A model generated the notes under the pieces. The model was given only the letters and a program-made list of their open reading frames with translations. It did no database searches and was not told where the DNA came from. Shown piece after piece: positions 37,005 through 45,987 of a stretch of DNA of 54,726 nt. Both the position numbers and the translations under genes were made by a program. Every line of letters starts with the position of its first letter. The stretch's first letter is position 1. The stretch comes from Cyanobacteriota bacterium (GTDB taxonomy: Bacteria; Cyanobacteriota; Cyanobacteriia; PCC-6307; Cyanobiaceae). The stretch covers positions 1-54,726 of the forward strand of contig JAQCGH010000008.1 in assembly GCA_027620015.1 (NCBI GenBank), in the 5' to 3' direction.

Positions 37005-37901
37005 TCATCCCAAGCTGGGCGCCAAACGTTGAAGCGCGAGCCGAGCAGCCCCCAACCGGCCAGCTCCGTTGCCGAGGCTGCATCGGCGAATAATTAGGCC
37101 CTCTCGGCTAACCGCCTGCACCCGCTGCTCCACCTCTTGCAACACCGCTGGCAGGAAATGATCGCTGGCGCCACTGAGGCCACCCCCAATCAGCACAAGC
37201 TCCGGAGTTAACAGGTAGATCAACGAACTCAAACCCTTGCCCAACAACTTGCCATAGGCATGCCACACAGCCAGGGCTTCGCCATCGCCATTAGATGCCC
37301 TGGCACAAAGTAAGACCGGATCGACGCTGGACAGGCGATCGAAGCCCCGGCGACTGCAGAAGGATTCCAGCGAACCATCGTTACCACTTCTGCAAGGCGG
37401 ACCGTTCGGATCGAGGCCTATCAAACCAGGCTCGGCGGCCGCCCCCAGATGACCTGTAAACAACTTGCCATCGAGCAGCACCGCCCCGCCTACACCCGTG
37501 CCAAGGGTGAGCAGCAACACGTCACCAACCCCGCAGGCTGCCCCGAGCCAATGCTCACCGAGCAAAGCGCAGTTAGCGTCATTAGCCAAAGTCACAGTGC
37601 GCTCCAGCAGGGGTTCGAGCCAATTTGCCAAAGGCACTTCCAGCCAACCCGGCAAATTAATGGCGATTCGCGCCACCCGGCCGGCTTGGTCGCTCGGCCC
37701 GGGGTGGCCCACCCCAACCCGATCCGCCAGCTGCTCAGGATCTAGTTGCTGCACTGCAGCCACGATCGCCGTTGTCACTGCACCAGGCAAGGCTGGCTGT
37801 GGCGTAGGCACCTGTAGTTCAGCCAGCAGGTCGCCAGTTTCGCTGAAGCGCCCCAACTTGATGGCGCTACCACCGAGATCCACCCCGATAACCTGGTTCA
37901 T
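37005..37901 (-). CDS. ROK-family sugar kinase (glucokinase-like)
   Basis: A 298-residue sugar kinase. The ATP loop [12 protein letters not shown] begins at residue 6; the catalytic aspartate is D108 in [22 protein letters not shown] is at 134-139. The ROK zinc site, normally CxCGxxGCxE, here reads C170-R-S-G-N-D-G-S-L-E, with the second and third cysteines replaced by serine; H151 is retained. The ATG at 37901 starts exactly at the family's N-terminus and leaves 28 bases to the TamB-like stop. The substrate may be glucose or another hexose. It is the second glucokinase-type enzyme in the window besides Glk at 27840. Confidence 0.85.
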   Translation of the reverse strand: MNQVIGVDLGGSAIKLGRFSETGDLLAELQVPTPQPALPGAVTTAIVAAVQQLDPEQLADRVGVGHPGPSDQAGRVARIAINLPGWLEVPLANWLEPLLERTVTLANDANCALLGEHWLGAACGVGDVLLLTLGTGVGGAVLLDGKLFTGHLGAAAEPGLIGLDPNGPPCRSGNDGSLESFCSRRGFDRLSSVDPVLLCARASNGDGEALAVWHAYGKLLGKGLSSLIYLLTPELVLIGGGLSGASDHFLPAVLQEVEQRVQAVSREGLIIRRCSLGNGAGRLGAARLALQRLAPSLG

Positions 37902-37929
37902 CCGAATCGCTTGGTCAAAACAGAAATGA

Positions 37930-40900
37930 TCAGAATCGGAAAAACAGCTGAAGCTGTGTCTGCCAGGCACCCAGGGAGTTGATGGAACCCTGCAGATTGA
38001 GCAATTCTGAGGCCTTAAAATTGAGGTTTAATTGAGAGGGCAAGTCGGAGCGATTGGGGGCTGCCAATACAGAAGCATTGAAGCGTTCCGTGAGATCCAG
38101 GCCTATCTCAGTTCCCAGCACCAGCTGGCTCGGCACTCTGCCGGAACGGCGTTGGGCGCCACTTTGGTTCACGTAGGTGGGATAGAGGGCAAAGCTGAGT
38201 CGCTGACCGAAGGCATCGCCGAGGGTGCCCAGCAGGGGAGAGAGCAGTACTTGGCCTAAGGCGGTAGCCAGCGCGGTGCTGCCTGCAGATCCATTCAGGC
38301 CGGCGAGAGTATTCCCTCCGATCAGGGCCAGCAGCCGATCTCCCGTAAGCGGAGGCGAACTGCGCAATATCAGGTCGTCGGCAAGCCGATCCGCAGGCCC
38401 GCTAACGCTCAAGAAAACCCGTATCAGGTTGAGCTGATCGAGGGAGTTGGTGGCGCCAACCACCTGAAAGTCCTGCAGCGACTGGCTGCCGGCTGTCGCT
38501 ACTCCACTAGTGGTCTGAAGGTTGTCAGAGACCCTGGTACGGAGCGAGACATCTAAAAAAGGAATCAATCCCATGGAGGGTGTGAACACCGCAACGTTTG
38601 GGGAATCGGGGTCAAGACCAAACGTGGTGGTGAAAATGTTCAGTCGCCCGTTCAACAATCTCACCACTCCCTGCAAGCGCAAGCTCTCATCAAGCCGACC
38701 ATTAAGTCGAAGCAACCCACTGGTGCCAAAGCTGACCAGGTTGGGAATGACCACCTTTAGGTCGGGACCCAGCTTCAGCTTCAATTCATCGAAACCCACA
38801 AAGCTGGCATTAGGCACGGCGGTGCGCAGGGCCTCACTGGCGTTGCTCTCCACATCGGGACCGAGCAGCACCAAGGGTTGGCCGTAATCCCAGCGGGATT
38901 CGAGCAATTCGGCGGCGCTAGCTACGGGAGCCGCCAGATTGGCTTCACTGGCTAGTCGGGCGGGCTGAACGTTGACGCTGCCTTGGGCAACGGCGAGCTC
39001 TCCACCTATATCAAGGGCCGTAAGGCTCCCTCCAACCTGGAGAGAACCATCAGCCACGGCCTTGATACGGGGCGTGGCGAAGGGCACCTTTTCGAGCTCC
39101 ACCTTCAGGGTGGCGTCTTTGCCATCGGCGGTGGCCTCTGGGCGAAACAGCCCCAGGCTTCCTTTACCGCGCACCACTCCCTTATCTCCCACCTTGGCGT
39201 TGAACTCCTGAAGCAGGAGCTGCTCAAAGTCGAACAACACGGTGGCATCGACGTCACGAACCTTTTGGCCGATGAACTGCAGCTGAGCGCCCCGGAAACG
39301 CAAAAATCCATTAGCAATCGGCTCGCGCACGCTGCCGCGCACCAGCAGCTGCAGGTCGCCACTGCCCTGATTCCACTGCAGGGTGGGCTGGGCAAGTCCT
39401 GCGAGGAAACGCAAGCCGTCATCCCGACTAGCCAGGCGCAATTCAAGGCCCTGCTGACCTGAATCCAAGGGCACAACCCCCGCCAATTCGACGCTGCTTG
39501 CAGCTCCGGCCGCCCTTAAAGAAATATCAAGGAGCAGCCTGTCCTGCTCCAGCTGAATGGTGCCCCGCTCCAGCACCAAAGCCGTTTGGCGTAAGAAAGT
39601 ATCAACCAGGCTGATGCTGAGGGCAAGCTCAGGCTGGGGAGTGCCTAGGCGGTAGCTCCCCTGGAGTGATAGACGGCCCCTCAATCCAACGGGCACAGGA
39701 GTTAGCAGGGCCAACAGCTCAAGAGGCAGGTCGGCCAGGTTGAAATTGCCAGCCCCCCGACGCAGGGGCCCGGTGAACTTCAGCAGCACCGGCACATCGG
39801 TTAGGGGCTGGTCTTGATTTGCCTCAGGCAACCACAAGTGGGCGCGAGCCTGTAGCTCGACGCGGGCTTCAAGCAAATTGGGTCCGTAAAGTCGCAGGTC
39901 TGAGTCGATGTGGCCTGCCAGCTGCTGCATTCGCTGCTGAGGTTTGCTTTGCCGTTCGCGCTCCAGTCGATCAGCGCTCAGTCGAGCTCTAGCTAGCGCC
40001 AGGGCCCGCAACTGGTCCTGAACGCTGGCGCTAAATGTATCTATAAGCAGGGAGCCGATATCGCTGGCCCGGCCCAAGATCGGTGCGCCTTCTCCGCGCC
40101 ATAGGGGCCAGGCCCGAACCAACTGCTGCAAAAACAGCGGTGGCAATCTCTCGCTCTGCAGGCGTGCTCGGAAGGCGCCATGCCACACGCCACTCCAATT
40201 AACCGCAAGAGTGCCCCCAGAAAGAGGTGAGAGGTTGCCTTGCGCGGAGTAGCGACGATTGGCATAGCGGAAATTCGCTTGAAGTGATTTTCCCCAGACC
40301 CCCAAAAACACTGGCCGATCAAGCTGGGCCCTACCGCTGAAGGCAAGGGGCTGGAGTTCAAGCAAACCCTGACCGCTCAACAGGGCTTGCAGGGGGCGCC
40401 GCCGGGACTTTGGCCCCAAAGCCAACTGCATCCCCTCAAGGGGGATTTGGAACGCCTGCCAGCGATAGCCCCGAGGGCGGCCGTTGAGTTCCAGGGTCCC
40501 GCCGGCCCGTTCAAGGCGCACCTGAAGGGGTACCCATCGGGAATCGAGGCGAGCAGTAAGCATCCCCACCGGAGCTGGGGCGAGGGCTTGCATGCGCAGC
40601 CGCCCGCCGCCAACAGGATCCCCAAGCCACTGGCCCTGCCAGCTTTCACGCGAGGAGAGGGGGCCGGCGCCTGGCTGGTCGATCCGGAGATTCAGGTCCG
40701 GGGTCAAGGCATGGAGAGGGCCCCGCACCCGGCCGGAGGCTTGCAAGATTCCCTGCAATTGAGCGCCCACAAGCAGGTCCAGCCGCTCGAGGGGGTAGCG
40801 CTGCATCTCCAAACTGAGTTCGAGTTGGCCTGGCACCAGCCCTTCACCGGCCCGCAGGCTTAGAGGCAATATGCCCCGAGCCAAGAGGTGGGCACTGCTA

Positions 40901-42195
40901 AAACGTCTCAGCACAAGTCGCTGGTCGCTCCAATCCAAGAGCGCATCCCAGCGACCCAAAAGCGGGTTGCTGGACTGACCAAATCTGGTCTGGATCTGGG
41001 GCAGATTCCGCGGTCCCCTGACCGTCACAGAGCCTCCTACTTGTTGGTTCAAAACCCACCCAGGAGTTCCGATTTGAAGCGGAAGGTCACTGGGCCGAAG
41101 CAGCCATTGCCCCGACAGATCAAAACGATTGGCCAAGCTGCCCTTGAGCCTTAGCCATGAGCTGCCTCGTGTCAGCTCAAACTGGCGCAACAGAAGCAGG
41201 TTTTGCTGCCACAGCCCCTTAAATCGCACCGTGCCCTGCAGGTCTTTACCCCCCGGTGCTCCCCAGCGCCAAACAGAGCGATCCAACTCGAGATCCTTGC
41301 CACTGCAGCGCAGTTCGCTGAATGGCAACTCCAGTCGAGATAAGTCAGTGGCTGGTAGCCAGCGAAATTGCCGCAACTGGACTGCACCTCGACATAAGGG
41401 CTGGCGATCCCTCCAGGCCAAGGCGAGCGTGCCATCTGCCCTGCCAGAAAGCTGACCAGGCACAGCTAACAGGCGCTGCAGCGGGGCTAACTGGAGAGCC
41501 TTAGCCCGCAGGCTTCCATCCCAGCGCTGACTTTGCCAATTGCCCTGGAGTCGCATGGCCAGGGAGCCAGGGGTCGTATCGGAGCGCAGCCAAGCTGACA
41601 CTTCCATCTCCTGGAGATGGGGGCGTAATGCACCATTGCCCGTGAGGCGAAGGCTCGTACCAAAAGGCAGCAGGTGTAGCTCCGCGGGATCAACCAGGCG
41701 CAGCCTGAGATCCAGGCGAGGCGGCTCTGCGTTTGAGGTCCCAAGGACCCAATACTGACCTTGAGAGTTGCGGCGCAACTCAACTCGCGCACCGGCCAGA
41801 CCCACATGCATCACTGGCAAACGCTTGCTCAGGCTGGCTAGCGGGTCCAGGCTCACCAAAACCGAACGAACTAGGACAGTCGAGCCGTCCAGCCGCCCAG
41901 GAGAGATGCGACTGGGGCCAAGGCGTACTCCCCCCCAGCCCAACCCCTGATACTTGCCAAGCTCAACGGGTTGGCCGAAAAGCTCGCTGAGTGGCTGCTC
42001 AAGCCGCGGTTTCCATTGCAGGTAAAGCTTTCTAAGAGCCTGATCCCCGGCCCAAACGAGAAGAATCAGGGCACCGCAGCCGCCAGCTGTCGCCCCAAGC
42101 AAGCGGAACGGTCTCAGGCTTCGAGACCAGCGTGGGGGTGCAAGTGGTGATGAAACAGGGACGGGCCCGGAACTCTGTTCTGGCAAATCCGCCAT
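37930..42195 (-). CDS. tamB: TamB-like translocation/assembly module protein (DUF490)
   Basis: A very long 1421-residue envelope protein. A proline-rich cytoplasmic start (1-30) is followed by one membrane anchor at about 33-50 (LLGATAGGCGALILLVWAG), then long repetitive beta-strand sequence typical of TamB/AsmA-type bridges. The last 400 residues fit the TamB C-terminal domain, including NPDSPNVAVFTPSMGLIPF-like strands and a terminal run ending in FFRF. Such proteins span the periplasm and move lipids or help outer-membrane protein assembly; cyanobacterial forms are poorly studied. The ATG at 42195 is clear. The partner TamA/Omp85 is not in the window. Confidence 0.88.
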   Translation of the reverse strand: MADLPEQSSGPVPVSSPLAPPRWSRSLRPFRLLGATAGGCGALILLVWAGDQALRKLYLQWKPRLEQPLSELFGQPVELGKYQGLGWGGVRLGPSRISPGRLDGSTVLVRSVLVSLDPLASLSKRLPVMHVGLAGARVELRRNSQGQYWVLGTSNAEPPRLDLRLRLVDPAELHLLPFGTSLRLTGNGALRPHLQEMEVSAWLRSDTTPGSLAMRLQGNWQSQRWDGSLRAKALQLAPLQRLLAVPGQLSGRADGTLALAWRDRQPLCRGAVQLRQFRWLPATDLSRLELPFSELRCSGKDLELDRSVWRWGAPGGKDLQGTVRFKGLWQQNLLLLRQFELTRGSSWLRLKGSLANRFDLSGQWLLRPSDLPLQIGTPGWVLNQQVGGSVTVRGPRNLPQIQTRFGQSSNPLLGRWDALLDWSDQRLVLRRFSSAHLLARGILPLSLRAGEGLVPGQLELSLEMQRYPLERLDLLVGAQLQGILQASGRVRGPLHALTPDLNLRIDQPGAGPLSSRESWQGQWLGDPVGGGRLRMQALAPAPVGMLTARLDSRWVPLQVRLERAGGTLELNGRPRGYRWQAFQIPLEGMQLALGPKSRRRPLQALLSGQGLLELQPLAFSGRAQLDRPVFLGVWGKSLQANFRYANRRYSAQGNLSPLSGGTLAVNWSGVWHGAFRARLQSERLPPLFLQQLVRAWPLWRGEGAPILGRASDIGSLLIDTFSASVQDQLRALALARARLSADRLERERQSKPQQRMQQLAGHIDSDLRLYGPNLLEARVELQARAHLWLPEANQDQPLTDVPVLLKFTGPLRRGAGNFNLADLPLELLALLTPVPVGLRGRLSLQGSYRLGTPQPELALSISLVDTFLRQTALVLERGTIQLEQDRLLLDISLRAAGAASSVELAGVVPLDSGQQGLELRLASRDDGLRFLAGLAQPTLQWNQGSGDLQLLVRGSVREPIANGFLRFRGAQLQFIGQKVRDVDATVLFDFEQLLLQEFNAKVGDKGVVRGKGSLGLFRPEATADGKDATLKVELEKVPFATPRIKAVADGSLQVGGSLTALDIGGELAVAQGSVNVQPARLASEANLAAPVASAAELLESRWDYGQPLVLLGPDVESNASEALRTAVPNASFVGFDELKLKLGPDLKVVIPNLVSFGTSGLLRLNGRLDESLRLQGVVRLLNGRLNIFTTTFGLDPDSPNVAVFTPSMGLIPFLDVSLRTRVSDNLQTTSGVATAGSQSLQDFQVVGATNSLDQLNLIRVFLSVSGPADRLADDLILRSSPPLTGDRLLALIGGNTLAGLNGSAGSTALATALGQVLLSPLLGTLGDAFGQRLSFALYPTYVNQSGAQRRSGRVPSQLVLGTEIGLDLTERFNASVLAAPNRSDLPSQLNLNFKASELLNLQGSINSLGAWQTQLQLFFRF

Positions 42196-42260
42196 TCCCC
42201 TGGGCTGCCACTACCTAAGACGGGCGCAATATAAAGGCACTAACCAGAACAACCAGCCAA

Positions 42261-42728
42261 ATGGACGCTGATCCAATCCTGTTGACAGCTGGCAAATGGC
42301 TCGGGGCCGCCAGTGGAGTCCTGGCCTTGACGACGATTGCGGGTTATTTCAGCCGCTGGGGAATTCGATTTCGGCTGGTTGGTGTCACCAGTTTCACCGC
42401 CCTGCTCGCCGTTTCCTGTCTGACCTTTGCGGTGAGCTACTCACCTCGGGTACAGCTAGATGGGGCCGTGAATGTGCCGGTGGTTTTCGACAACGGCATC
42501 GACCTGGTTGTGGCAGCAGCCCCAGAAGGTCTAGCGGACGAGGCCGCGGCACCCACCGTTCAGCAAGTAGCCCAAAACCTCAGGGGCGGCGGCCGCAGTA
42601 GTGCCGACAACCTGGTGCATGTGCGACTACGCCGGGTCGAGCCGATCGCCCCAGGACTGAGCAAGCCGGTGGTGCTGGCGGAAGCCAGCCGCAGCCTTAT
42701 CAGTGGTGACGTTCAACTCCAGCCTTAA
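42261..42728 (+). CDS. ycf51: Ycf51 family membrane protein
   Basis: A 155-residue protein of the cyanobacterial/plastid Ycf51 (DUF2518) family. Two membrane helices lie at about 12-30 and 37-58 (VGVTSFTALLAVSCLTFAVS), followed by a soluble beta-rich domain with YSPRVQLDGAVNVPVVFDNG and VHVRLRRVEPIAPG. Function is unknown; a thylakoid or plasma membrane location is likely. It is divergent from tamB across 65 bases. The DUF4332 gene follows two bases after its stop. Confidence 0.85.
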   Translation: MDADPILLTAGKWLGAASGVLALTTIAGYFSRWGIRFRLVGVTSFTALLAVSCLTFAVSYSPRVQLDGAVNVPVVFDNGIDLVVAAAPEGLADEAAAPTVQQVAQNLRGGGRSSADNLVHVRLRRVEPIAPGLSKPVVLAEASRSLISGDVQLQP

Positions 42729-42730
42729 CC

Positions 42731-43114
42731 ATGTGGCAACTGCCGATTCACTTTCAGCGTGAGCAACGTCAATTGGAGCTGGCCGGCATCGACAATTGGC
42801 CCCAGCTGGCCGTTCTACAAGACCAGGATCTACGCCGGCTCGGCCGCAGCGGCGGTGCCAGTGAGGCCAGGCTGATCAAACTTCGGGGGCAGGCCCGGCT
42901 AGTGGTGGAGGTGGGAATTGAACCAGCTGAAGCCGCACTACTGCTTTACGCAGGGATAGCAAGTAGGGCTGGGTTGGCTGCCAGCGACCCGCACCAACTC
43001 TTGGTCCAGATGGGCCGACTGCAGCGAAGCCTTACCGGCATGGCATCCCCCATGATGGATCTGACCACTCTGAGCGAATGGATACGGCGCGCCCAACGCC
43101 GCCCCACAAACTGA
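42731..43114 (+). CDS. DUF4332 family protein (helix-hairpin-helix-like)
   Basis: A 127-residue soluble protein. The segment LELAGIDNWPQLAVLQDQDLRRLGRSGGASEARLIKLRGQARLV resembles tandem helix-hairpin-helix units of the DUF4332 family, which may bind nucleic acid or mediate protein contacts; the role is unknown. The ATG at 42731 follows ycf51 by two bases, so translation is probably coupled. The C-terminal half is helical, with methionine-rich MASPMMDL near 110. Confidence 0.72.
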   Translation: MWQLPIHFQREQRQLELAGIDNWPQLAVLQDQDLRRLGRSGGASEARLIKLRGQARLVVEVGIEPAEAALLLYAGIASRAGLAASDPHQLLVQMGRLQRSLTGMASPMMDLTTLSEWIRRAQRRPTN

Positions 43115-43163
43115 TCCAGAGCAGGCTCCAGCCGCCACGCCTTGCAGCTGAAATAGATTTTCT

Positions 43164-43496
43164 GTGGGATTGTATGCATTGTCTAATCTCCTCTACCCCA
43201 AAATCCATCCGGCCTTAGGCCCTGCCTTATTGGTTCTTTTACCAGTCCTACTGATCAACTTGGCATCAATGTGGTCACCTGCAGTGGCCCAATCCCAGCT
43301 GCTGGAGTCCGTGAAGCAAAACCCGGCAAAGGCTAATGAGATGTGTAGCCAGTTCAAGGAACTCAACGCCCAGGGACTCTCTGCGACATCTTCCAGGGCC
43401 GTCAGCCAGATCGCCCGAGAAAAGAGCCTCAACCCCATAGATTCTGAGGTTTTGATCACCTACGTGATCGGCCTGTATTGCCCCGATGTGCGCTGA
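43164..43496 (+). CDS. Small exported hypothetical protein
   Basis: A 110-residue protein. Residues 18-35 are a hydrophobic stretch (GPALLVLLPVLLINLASM) and the signal probably ends near PAVAQS (about 39-43), leaving a mature domain of about 67 residues with two cysteines (NEMCSQF and IGLYCPDVR) that could form a disulphide. The start is GTG at 43164; no ATG precedes the signal region, and a shorter form from an internal start would lose it. The CocE/NonD hydrolase gene begins at the next base after its stop. No family was recognised. Confidence 0.68.
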   Translation: MGLYALSNLLYPKIHPALGPALLVLLPVLLINLASMWSPAVAQSQLLESVKQNPAKANEMCSQFKELNAQGLSATSSRAVSQIAREKSLNPIDSEVLITYVIGLYCPDVR

Positions 43497-45122
43497 GTGA
43501 GCAGGCCGGCCCCAGCCCTCTTTCGGGTTCAGTGGCGAGACGAGGTCATGGAATGCCGAGATGGCATCCAACTGATCGGCCGCATTTGGCAACCAGCAGG
43601 CAAGGGACCATGGCCCGTGCTGCTGATGCGCCAACCCTACGGCCGGGCAATCGCCTCAACAGTGACCTATGCCCATCCCAGCTGGTACGCAGCCCACGGT
43701 TTTTTGGTGGTTGTTCAGGACGTGCGCGGTCAAGGTGCATCCCAGGGAACCTTCCAAGGATTCGATCAGGAGTTATCCGATGGTGCGGACACCATTCGCT
43801 GGGTTCGCCAACTTGATGGCAGTAACGGACGAGTCGGTTGCTATGGATTTTCTTACCAAGGCCTGAGCCAACTCCTTAGCGACAATCCAGCGGCCATACC
43901 TGATTGCCTGGTACCGGCTATGGCCGGTTTAGACGAGCAAGGCGACTGGGCTTGCGAGGGAGGAGCCCATTGGTGGGCACTAGGCCTCGGCTGGGGACTG
44001 CAATTGGCAGCCCTCCGCTGCCAGAGACTTCGGGATGATGCGGGCTGGCAAGCGATTCGCCTCAGTCTCGACTCGGGAGCCTTTTTGTATGAAGGCTTAG
44101 AGCTGCTCAAGCGACACGACCCCGGTGGCATGGCCTGTCGTTGGCTGCAGCTCCCGGCAAGCCATGCCACCGGGTGGACTTACCACCAACCATGCTCAGC
44201 TTTATTGCAGCGACCGATGCTGCTCATCGGTGGCTGGCACGACCCCCATCTGCGCGGCATCTTGAACCTCTTTGAACGTGCTTGCGCTGCGGGTGGCTCG
44301 CCGCTGCTTCGAATTGGCGCCTATTCCCACCTCGACTGGAAAGGAGGCGTGGACCGTTTGCAACTGGCCTTTTTTAAGCACCATTTGCAAGATCAAGCCC
44401 CAGCAAAACGGCTCAGCGTTGCCGTTCTTGTAGAAAATAAACCTCATACAAACGGCAAGCATTCACGCCACTATTGGCGGGCACCCAAGTCAGACAGCAG
44501 CCCGATGAGCTGGGGGCTGCGCAGTTGCGGACTGGCGACAATCGACGAGGAAGAGGGCGAATTACTTCCCGGACAATTTGGCGGCGGCCAGGTTGCCCTG
44601 GTGCATGATCCCTGGCGACCTGTTCCAGGTCGGGGCGGCCACCTTGGCCTCAATCCTGGCCTGTGTGAACGCGGCGACCTGGATCGCCGTGCTGATGTGA
44701 TCTGCTTCAACAGCTCACCACTCAATTCATCACTGGAGATTGAAGGTCGACCCCTATTAACTATTTCTGTGCGGGCCGACCAACCCAGTTTTGACCTTTG
44801 TGCAGCTCTCTCGGTGCTGGATAGGCAGGGCAGAGTGATCCAACTGAGCACTGGCGTGGCGAGGACCCGGCAGCCAGCCGGTGAAAAATCGCTTCTACAA
44901 GTTCATTTGCAGCCCCTGTTAGCGGAACTCGCCCCCGGGGAAAGGTTGCGACTTTCCCTAGCGGGATCAGCCTGGCCTCTGATTGCCGTAAATCCGGGCG
45001 ATGGCCGCGAGCCACTCGGGCCTGCTGGCCCGCACCATCGAGTGATCACGCTGGAACTCGAACTGGCTGCTGCCCAATTGCAGCTGCAGCCACTTATAAA
45101 CGGCAAACTTAGGGCACACTAA
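43497..45122 (+). CDS. CocE/NonD family serine hydrolase
   Basis: An alpha/beta-hydrolase of 541 residues with the X-Pro dipeptidyl-peptidase (S15)/cocaine-esterase architecture. The nucleophile is S119 in CYGFSYQGL; Y48 in RQPYGR and the VVQDVRGQGAS strand (72-82) form the oxyanion region; IGGWHDPHLRG supplies the likely catalytic aspartate and SHLDWKGG the histidine. The last 180 residues form the jelly-roll C-terminal domain (LTISVRADQPSFDLCAALSV). It acts on esters or amides of unknown identity; no signal peptide is seen. It starts with GTG at 43497 immediately after the small exported protein gene. Confidence 0.88.
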   Translation: MSRPAPALFRVQWRDEVMECRDGIQLIGRIWQPAGKGPWPVLLMRQPYGRAIASTVTYAHPSWYAAHGFLVVVQDVRGQGASQGTFQGFDQELSDGADTIRWVRQLDGSNGRVGCYGFSYQGLSQLLSDNPAAIPDCLVPAMAGLDEQGDWACEGGAHWWALGLGWGLQLAALRCQRLRDDAGWQAIRLSLDSGAFLYEGLELLKRHDPGGMACRWLQLPASHATGWTYHQPCSALLQRPMLLIGGWHDPHLRGILNLFERACAAGGSPLLRIGAYSHLDWKGGVDRLQLAFFKHHLQDQAPAKRLSVAVLVENKPHTNGKHSRHYWRAPKSDSSPMSWGLRSCGLATIDEEEGELLPGQFGGGQVALVHDPWRPVPGRGGHLGLNPGLCERGDLDRRADVICFNSSPLNSSLEIEGRPLLTISVRADQPSFDLCAALSVLDRQGRVIQLSTGVARTRQPAGEKSLLQVHLQPLLAELAPGERLRLSLAGSAWPLIAVNPGDGREPLGPAGPHHRVITLELELAAAQLQLQPLINGKLRAH

Positions 45123-45138
45123 ACCGAACGTTTTTTAG

Positions 45139-45945
45139 ATGACATTGCGCCGTCTGCGCTCTACTAATCAGCCCCAAGCCATCAACCGAATTGCTTTTGG
45201 CGTGCTTTGGCTTGCAACCGGGCTGAGCATCACCTTGGCCGCACTGCCAGGAACCCCAGGTAGTGTCTCCCTAGCTCAAAGCCAGAGCGGGGGCGTCGAT
45301 AGCCCAGCCCTAGGCGTCGAAGCAGCCCGCGCAGCCGCTGATCGCATTTTGGCAGCGGTAAAAAGCCGCGATGCCAACTTGCGTTACAGCCAGTTCTCAG
45401 AAGAATTGAAGGCTGTCAGCAGCCCTTCAATGGTGGCGACAACAATGCGCGTCCAGCCGAAGTTATTGAGCTGAAAACTGCTTAGTGTGCAAGTGGGTCT
45501 GAGCAACACAAGCGTTGAGGCCAGCATCACAACAAGTGTGGGCTAGCAAGATCTATTCATCGTGCTCAACCCCCAAGGGGAACTCACTGGCTATCACATA
45601 GATGTCTCCGACGAGGCACCAAGTGTGGTTGCTAGAAAATTCGTCGTCGCTCTAAGCAGCGGACACTTCATTTCAGCTCGCAGCTTTTTGAGCCTGTCAA
45701 TGCAGAAGGAAATCTCAGCCAACAGCCTGCAGGCACGTTGGCAGATGCTGCAACGTCAAACTGGGCAGTCTGTAAACATCCGCAAAGTTGTGGAGACCGA
45801 GGGTGGCGGCGACCAGCGTCTTGTACTCGTCAATATCGAATTCAATCGTCTTAGCGATTCCCTATTTGTGATCCTCAATGCCAACAACGACATAATCGGT
45901 GTCGACTTTCCGAGTGATCCGATCGCTCTCAAGCAGGTGCGCTGA
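45139..45945 (+). pseudogene. Secreted tandem-domain protein (DUF3887-like) broken by two in-frame stops
   Basis: One reading frame runs from ATG 45139 to TGA 45945 but is interrupted by TGA at 45472-45474 and TAG at 45544-45546. The first part has a signal-like N-terminus (IAFGVLWLATGLSITLAALP) and a domain starting AADRILAAVKSRD. The last part continues in the same frame with a similar domain: DLFIVLNPQGELTGYHID (after the second stop) mirrors SLFVILNANNDIIGVDF at the end, so two repeats of one fold are present. No frameshift is needed to rejoin them. Transition changes (TGG or CGA to TGA, CAG to TAG) would explain both stops. It lies between the hydrolase gene and glgB. Sequencing error or readthrough cannot be excluded. 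Confidence 0.7.
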
Positions 45946-45987
45946 GCCCTAAGCCACGTAAGCTCGCTTTCCGATCGCTGCTGATAC

